Origin: Diphasiastrum complanatum
Lineage: Eukaryota > Streptophyta > Lycopodiopsida > Lycopodiales > Lycopodiaceae
Direction: 5' to 3'
Length of the DNA: 64,000 nt
NCBI GenBank assembly: GCA_029204225.1
Contig: CM055102.1
Span: 1,638,854-1,702,853 of the forward strand
Of the stretch, positions 57,965 through 64,000 are shown in pieces. How positions within the stretch are numbered: position 1 is the stretch's first letter; every line of letters starts with the position of its first letter. Both the position numbers and the translations under genes were made by a program. A model generated the notes under the pieces. That model made no database searches and was not told the DNA's origin. It saw only the letters and a list, made by a program, of their open reading frames with translations.

Positions 57965-58545
57965 TAAGACTCGATCGAGGTGATGGTTCGGTCGACATAA
58001 AAATTAGAGATCGCGGTCAAAAATTATGTGTGGGAGTGGATCCGGTCCGGTCGAGATGGTGTTGAAGTGATCTGATCGAGATTTGATCCAACTGATTCGG
58101 TTGAGAACTAACCAAGAGACTTGGTCGAGATGTGACCGAGAGACTCGGTAACTCGATCGAGAATGCCACCAGAGGACTCGGTCAAGAACATGACCAGAGG
58201 ACTCGGTCGAGAACGTGACCAAAGGACTCGATCGAGGTCATGACCAAAGGATGAGGTCGAGGTCGAGGTCGTGACCAGAGAACTCGGTCGAGATTTGGAC
58301 ATCTTTCGACTCGGTTGAGATTTGACAGGTTTTTTTGACTCGGTTGAGATTTGAGCATTTTTTTTTGACTCAGTTGAGATTTGAGCATTTTTTTTGACTC
58401 GGTCAAGATTTGAGTGTTTTTCTGACTCGGTCGAGATTTGAGCATTTTTTACGACTTGGTCAAGATTGCGACCAGAGGACTCGATTGAGATGGAGTGCGA
58501 AGGACTCGGTTGAGACAGGAGAGAAGGAGTCGGTTGAGATGGGAG
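57965..58545. repeat. Minisatellite of CTCGGTCGAG units
   Basis: About seventeen units built around gactcggtcgaga. One type is about 25 bp (...acgtgaccagag), the other about 28-30 bp (...tttgagcatttttt). The core CTCGGTCGAG is an imperfect palindrome. It lies upstream of the minus-strand gypsy gag, so probably in that element's leader or LTR. Open frames across it are repeat artefacts. Confidence 0.85.
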
Positions 58546-59154
58546 AGAAGATGGCGATGGAGGGTGCAAAGGAGAAGCAAAAGATGCTTGTAGGTTGGGT
58601 GAATGAGGATGTAGGAGGATCTGAGGAGGTATGGAAGGTTCTGTGGTGGGTGTTTGTAGGTCATTTCTTGTATGGATTTGATCAAGGGTCGCATTGCAGC
58701 ATAGATCATTTAAATGATGTGAGTGGTGCAAGTGGCAACGGGCCAAATGTTTACAGATTCCCTGCTCTAGAGAATCAATTGGCTTTTCCTTTACTTTTGT
58801 CTTCTTGTTTACAAATGTTTTCTGCCTATTACCAAGATTCTTGGGTGTTTTCTTGAGTGTTAACGTTTTGTTCAATGCCCATCTCAGACAGAAAGAAAGT
58901 AACAATGTTTCTAAGTTTCTTGCTGCCTATCAGAGGACACTCAGATAGGTTGCTCTTGCACTGTAAGCACATGCATAAAAAGCTATAAACAACCAATCAT
59001 GCACGCCATTGCGTTCAACCAAGAAATCAATATGTAAACCAGTTGAACGAGCATGAAGATCCTACTTTAATGTTGCAAATCATGGATAGATCCTAACAAT
59101 TTAAACTAAGCTACCAGACATTCCACAAAACAACAAATTTAATCCACAACTAGA
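58546..59154. other. Spacer, no gene seen
   Basis: The 148-codon plus frame (58410-58856) is mostly minisatellite-derived and has no domain. The remainder is AT-rich. Confidence 0.35.
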
Positions 59155-59890
59155 AACAAGAACTAATCTAGATAGCATTTTGAAAGTCCAAGGATCAAGA
59201 AACACTCATTTCTTGATTCTTGGACTGCCCAAGAACATCAAGAACTGGAATGTGAAGAATATACAAGATCTACACCACAAATCCAACCTATTTAGTTTAT
59301 TTGAATGTTGAAATCTACATTTAATATATGAAAGTAAGAAAACTAACCCACCACTAAGATCCACAACCACACACAAAGGCAATGTAAGGGCAAGATCATT
59401 AATGCATCACTCAAGGAACAAGAATGATCAAGGAGCTCAAGAATGCATCAAAACTTAGGGAAGATAATCTCATTTAAATATGGAGTAGATACAATTACAA
59501 AAAGCTTCTCTTCTACAAAGAAGGAGTCTCTTAAATAAGCAAGAGAGCTACTTCAGTGGCATCCTAGTGGCATTTCCACATTATACAAATTACAAGTGGA
59601 ATTATGCTCTCTACTAGAGGTCACCATCAAAAGGTGGCTCACTCTACTTTCTTTAAGAGAGGTCTACTTGCATTTATTACTTTGCCTAGAAATACTAGTT
59701 CCTACATGGTCATTCCATCTGCTGGGATTCACCATGAGGCTTACATAGTTTCTACTTGATAGTATTGACTAGTATTCCTCGGCTCTCAGTCTTCGTTTGT
59801 CTCATCTTCTCGAAGACCTCCTGGGTCTAAGGTGGGAGGTGCTCTTGGGTAGCTCTGGCCGAGTATCTTGGGGAGTCGTCAGAATAGGAT
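59155..59890 (+). repeat. Interspersed repeat R, uninterrupted copy
   Basis: This copy runs continuously through sequences that at 17.4-24.9 kb are split by element A and by about 2 kb of other sequence. It therefore shows the arrangement before those insertions. Its nature (LTR of a non-autonomous element or other) is not clear. Confidence 0.7.
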
Positions 59891-59990
59891 GGACTATTCT
59901 TCTTTGTTTCTTTGGAAAGAAATGAAGTCCTCTCGCTTGAAGAACTATTGCTAGATATGACAATAGATTTTGATATATACTTTTTTTTAT

Positions 59991-61079
59991 TGTGATGCCA
60001 CGAAAATGTTAATTATTGAATATCAACATAAATATGGCATGATATACTCGAAAATGAAGATATGAGCTGGTTAAGTATAAATAATGAAGAGGCCTAGGTC
60101 ATTTTTCGGGAATATATCTCCTAAGTACTTGCCTTGTAATTTTGTTAACTATACCCTTTCGCAGGAGCGACGCACCTATTGTTTAAACGGTGTGTTTGTT
60201 CACCCCGTAGAACATATATAGATCTCACACTTCAGTCTCGAACATTGAGAGAGAAGAGTTTATGCTTATGTAAGAGATTGAAGAAGTGAATAGAGTTCTG
60301 TGAGTTATTCTCTCTTATCTCTATTCTCCGCATTGCTGAGTGTGAGTGATCTTGAGTCTGCTAACAATCTCTAACGCATTTCATGAATTACTCTCTGATC
60401 AGACAGACGCTCTAGTGCATTACAGTCGTTTGTTGTGTATCTGTAAAACATGCTCTAAAGCACTGTCTTAAAACCATCTTATTTCTCTGTCGCGAATACT
60501 TTCTTTTCGGCACTCGAATAATGACTATCACGATCATTGAATAAAGCTGTATGTATATATATTAGATGACAGTCCCTGTCTGAAAAATTGAGTCTTTGAT
60601 TTGTTTTTCTGATTGGCATTGACATTAGTTTCTAATGTGTTCTAAAACTCTTCGTGTTCTTTAACCATTAAGTTGGGCTTTAGTTGTTGAGGACTTCTGT
60701 TTAGAAACGAATAGTTTGCAAACGCGATTAATTAATTGTCTGCACAGTCATGAATACATCGAACAATTCTCGATTCTCTGTTGACACCTTAATCAGTTAG
60801 AGTGTAGTACTACTACTTTGATAACATCTCATCTGTAGAACATGCTTTCTTCAATTCGATAGAGGCCAGATTGTTGTTCTAAATTTATTAATATTACCCA
60901 TCCCAAACATTAGCAATATTGGTTACTTTTTAATGTGTGTCGACAACCAGAATAACACTCAAAACCACTTGTCATACATTGTACCAACAATATAACTTTC
61001 TAACGTTGTCCTCTGTGGGAACGACATTATTTACTATAAAATCTATATTAACTCTGTTGGTATAGTACAACATATACCA
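59991..61079 (+). repeat. Putative 5' LTR of a gypsy element
   Basis: Boundaries (TGTGATGCCA...ATATACCA) are inferred from the primer-like site immediately downstream. There is a TATA-like acatatatag near 60,213. No second copy lies in the window to confirm the ends. Confidence 0.45.
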
Positions 61080-61084
61080 ATTTC

Positions 61085-61101
61085 TGGTGCCTTGTCGGAG
61101 A
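61085..61101 (+). promoter_or_regulatory. Gypsy-type primer-binding site
   Basis: TGGTGCCTTGTCGGAGA resembles the TGGCGCCGTTGCCGGGG-type sites I know from plant Athila/Tat-like gypsy elements, with several changes. Confidence 0.5.
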
Positions 61102-61139
61102 TAGTTTAGGAAAGTTATAAGAAATCTGACAAATGCATC

Positions 61140-63236
61140 TCCATCTCTAGTATATGTCAGATAGAGAATCCAGATTAGAACGATACCGTAAGCTTAGAGA
61201 GAAATTTTTACGAAGACAAAGTGAAAGTACTAGTTGAAAAAATCTAGACAAAATCACTGCCCAATTACTTGAACTCCTAATTAGCTTTGGTATGGAGGGT
61301 CCTGTTGCACGTTTCACTTCTATCTCTAAAATTAAATACAACTATTTTAAAGGGACTTCTTCCGATGATGCAGATAGCTATGTCTCACCATTTGAGTCAA
61401 TAGCCAATGCAAATAACGATGGAACTGACGTAGACAAACTATGAATCTTCCTGGTCTGCTAAGAAAGCAGGCGCGTATCTGGTACAACCAAGATGAACCA
61501 GGCCATGTAGGAACCTGGTACTTGCTGAAAGATGTGTTTCTGAACCAGTTCAGAGAGATCGGTTACAAATCTAGAATTTTTGGACGTCTGAACAATGTTT
61601 AGAAGAAGAGTAAAGAATCCCTTCGCAAATATACACGAAAGGTTAAAAATCTCATCAGAAAACTAACTGGTGTATATCCCGTGGATATGTAGATCGAATG
61701 ATTTTTGGCTGGTTTACCACCAAAGATTGATCGATATTGCAGACAAGGGTACATGACCTCCTTAGCAGTAGTAATAGCTAGTGCCGAAAATTTCGAGACC
61801 TCAAAACTAGCACGAAAGCGACGATCGAGTAAGACATCCCGAAAGTCGAAGACTGATTCTAGTGACAGTGATGATGATTCTGATTCTGATTCAAGTACCA
61901 ATTTTTCAAGTTTGGAATTTGAAAGCAGCGATTCATCAGAATCAGAAGCTGACAAAGGATAGAGAAAGAATGAACGACGAACTAAACGAAAGGACAACAC
62001 GAAAGTTGTCAAGGATAAGTCATCAACTTCTAAAGTTGAAAAGATTTGGAAGAGTAATATGGTTGACCTTAATAAAAATTTTAATGACTTGAAAGTGCAG
62101 ATCTTTGAAGTTGCAGATAAAAGACCAAAAGCGTCTTCTTCCAACTTAGGAATGTGGTGTATGAAATGTGGAACTTTTGGACACACTAAGGAAGACTGCT
62201 ACTGTGAATGTCAAATACATTGAAGATCCTGCCCAGGAGGTACTTTTTATTTTTCAAAATGATACAACTACTAACTATGTATAGGGTACTACAGTATCAG
62301 CCCAGCAGGACAAACCCAAGTGCGCACCAAGAAGACATAATCCTCTTGAATTTGTTGGACCAACGAAGTCTCAAACCGCGACTAAACCAGTTTCGGGCAA
62401 CTACTACAACTGTGGAGAGCCGGGACATTTTTTTCTTGACTGTCCTCAACAGCGAAAGCCGATTGGTTATGTACCATTATGCTCGAATTGTAGAGAGCCT
62501 AGCCACAAGTATCTTGACTGCCCTCAATGGCAGAAGCCGCGACCCAAATATCAGTATGTAGCAACACCAGCTGCTGCATACACGAAAGCAAAAGCTGCGA
62601 CTCATGATATTGTGCAGAGAATTGACGTTATTGAAGGAAAACTGGCAAAGAAAAAAGATCAGTCCTGGCCAAGTGACGTGGAGAAATTATTCAAAATCAC
62701 AACGAGAAGAAAAAGCTCCTCGAAACCTGATCAGAAATCTTCGACAAAGCGCAGAAAATCCTCGAAGAAGAAATCCTCTAGCAAAACAACGAACAAATCT
62801 ACGACTAAGGAACATCTCAAAGATGACCCTGACTATGACCACGATGCTACGAAGTTATTTACAAAAGATATCTCGACAGAAGCAAAGAAAATCATCAACG
62901 TTAAACTTCAGATAGCTGCTGCAGAGAAGGTGGTCACTTTTGAGGAAGAGGACGAAGAAATCGCGAAGACAAAATTGTCTAATGTTATTATCGATAAACC
63001 AACCTCAAAATCCGAAAACGAAATAATATGACATCATGACTGATAAATGGATCCCTTCGTCCAAACATTACTTTTGAGCAGCTGTTGGCTGATAACACTT
63101 ATTATAGAAAACAACTGAAAGACCTTTCTGTGCCTAATAAGAAGAAAAAAATTTCTCTACCAAATGCTGGTGTTTTGTCTATCGATTTAGGTGATCTCGG
63201 TGTTTCTGAACTGGTTGATGTGATTCTACAATGAAT
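61140..63236 (+). pseudogene. Decayed gypsy gag with zinc knuckles
   Basis: The capsid part is readable across stops: LPGLLRKQARIWYNQDEPGH, LLKDVFLNQF, KNLIRKLTGVYPVDM. A Ser/Asp-rich acidic run (61,850-61,960) follows. Three zinc-knuckle-like units come next: CMKCGTFGHTKEDC (about 62,163), YYNCGEPGHFFLDC (first Cys now Tyr, about 62,400) and CSNCREPSHKYLDC (about 62,485). A Lys/Ser-rich segment (62612-63031) leads to PNITFEQLLADNTYYRKQL. No protease or RT follows within the window. Several frames and stops make it a relic. Confidence 0.7.
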
Positions 63237-63764
63237 CACCATTTGTCATTTTGAGGGAGTAAAATTTCTTCCTAAGATGTAGCTTGGAGGCTATATCTAG
63301 CACTTCGTATATGTTGGAAAGAGGTGTATGATAGCTAGGAACTCGAAAAGAAAAAAATTCAAATAAAAAGAATTCAAACGACAAGAAAGAAAACTTATCG
63401 TGCATAGCGGAATAAACTATCTTCCTCTTTCTTTATGCATGACTATGCCTATCAATTTCGAACAAAACAATAGTGATTGAAATCACGTTGGATCTTATAG
63501 TAACTAACTTTGAAATCATTAGTACTACAATGATTACGTAGCCAAACATTAAGCATCGAAACATTAGACAAATAATTTGTCACAAAGAGCTACAGAAATG
63601 CATACATTCTGAGACGAGGCTGAACGCAATAAGAAGATAGTATTGATTCGGTATGGAAGCGAAACATATCTAAATGAGTACAACAAGTTGCAGATCGAAG
63701 CCGCGTACTGTAAGCTATCTCTGAGCGGCTAAAATGTGAGTCTGAATGATAAATTTTATAGTTT
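63237..63764. other. AT-rich spacer
   Basis: No gene or repeat recognised between the gypsy gag relic and the C-type LTR fragment. Confidence 0.4.
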
Positions 63765-64000
63765 TTAGGACAATAATGATTGTACTTTACAATCATAGAG
63801 AGTTATTGGTTGCTTAATCAATGGATCTATCAAGTTCTACACATTAGATCTCGATCTAGATTCACTACACTTGGATTTAAGCAAGAGCAATGGATCAACA
63901 CATCATTAACTAGTGAGAGCGGCCTCACACGTGTGGAGTACTGTCCACAGTACAACTTGAACCTAAAACAACAAGTACAATCATCCTAGATAGCAATCAT
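63765..64000. repeat. Partial C-type copia LTR, cut by the window end
   Basis: Matches the start of the element C LTRs at 25,218 and 30,186 (ggacaataatgattgtac, gagttattggttgcttaatc, tcaagttctacacattagat, aagcaagagcaatggatcaa, gcggcctcacacgtgtgg). CACACGTGTG is at 63926-63935. The rest lies outside the window. Confidence 0.75.

Noticed and set aside
58108-58905. 265-codon minus-strand ORF with repeated SRPS-type units
   Set aside because: It is created by the minisatellite; the repeat unit length and lack of stops explain it, and no domain is present.

Overview
The window looks like a retrotransposon-dense piece of a land-plant nuclear genome. It is AT-rich. Its genes are split by short GT-AG introns, plant TATA boxes are visible, and most of it is nested Ty1/copia and Ty3/gypsy LTR elements with tRNA-Met-type primer sites (TGGTATCAGAGC). 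I cannot name the species. The only host gene I am confident in is a four-exon CDPK-related / PEPC-kinase-related protein kinase at 6.8-8.8 kb on the minus strand.

Layout. 1-5.4 kb: decayed gypsy gag (+) beside a decayed gypsy pol (-). 5.4-11.6 kb: the kinase gene, its flanks, an orphan TATA box and a LINE scrap. 11.6-15.0 kb: a copia element (G) rearranged into a head-to-head inverted structure. 15-17.4 kb: an ORF desert. 17.6-22.4 kb: copia element A, which has lost its reverse transcriptase, carries a foreign ORF and is split by a solo LTR. 22.4-25.2 kb: repeat mosaic with a GA microsatellite. 25.2-30.4 kb: decayed copia C. 30.4-42.7 kb: copia D (-), split by the young, intact copia E (+, 31,851-37,711). 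42.7-48.5 kb: a non-retroelement island. 48.5-56.1 kb: copia F (-), split by copia B (-), a second RT-less element with the same foreign ORF. 56.1-58.9 kb: gypsy RT (+) and gypsy gag (-) fragments with a minisatellite leader. 59.2-59.9 kb: a repeat that is the uninterrupted version of the 17.4-24.9 kb locus. 60-63.2 kb: gypsy LTR, primer site and gag (+). 63.77 kb to the end: part of a C-type LTR.

The most unusual part is the 42.7-48.5 kb island. Two divergent gene relics face away from a shared intergenic core. Each has a TATA box, then a leader packed with an 18-19 bp motif in alternating orientation at fixed 33/15 bp spacing (4 copies on one side, 6 on the other), then an ATG. The rightward relic starts with the first nine residues of histone H3, continues with a recognisable H3 histone-fold, and is followed by exons of a Ulp1/C48-like cysteine protease. 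The leftward relic encodes an unknown protein. A third relic further left encodes an unfamiliar protein with a CLYC motif. I suspect an undescribed large mobile element or a decayed gene pair.

The retroelements give an insertion order: E into D (TSD gtaga; the two 653-bp LTRs differ at one base), B into F (TSD ttgta), and a solo LTR into A (TSD attgg, with B preserving the empty site). At least twelve perfect copies of the palindrome CACACGTGTG occur, all inside LTRs of several families.
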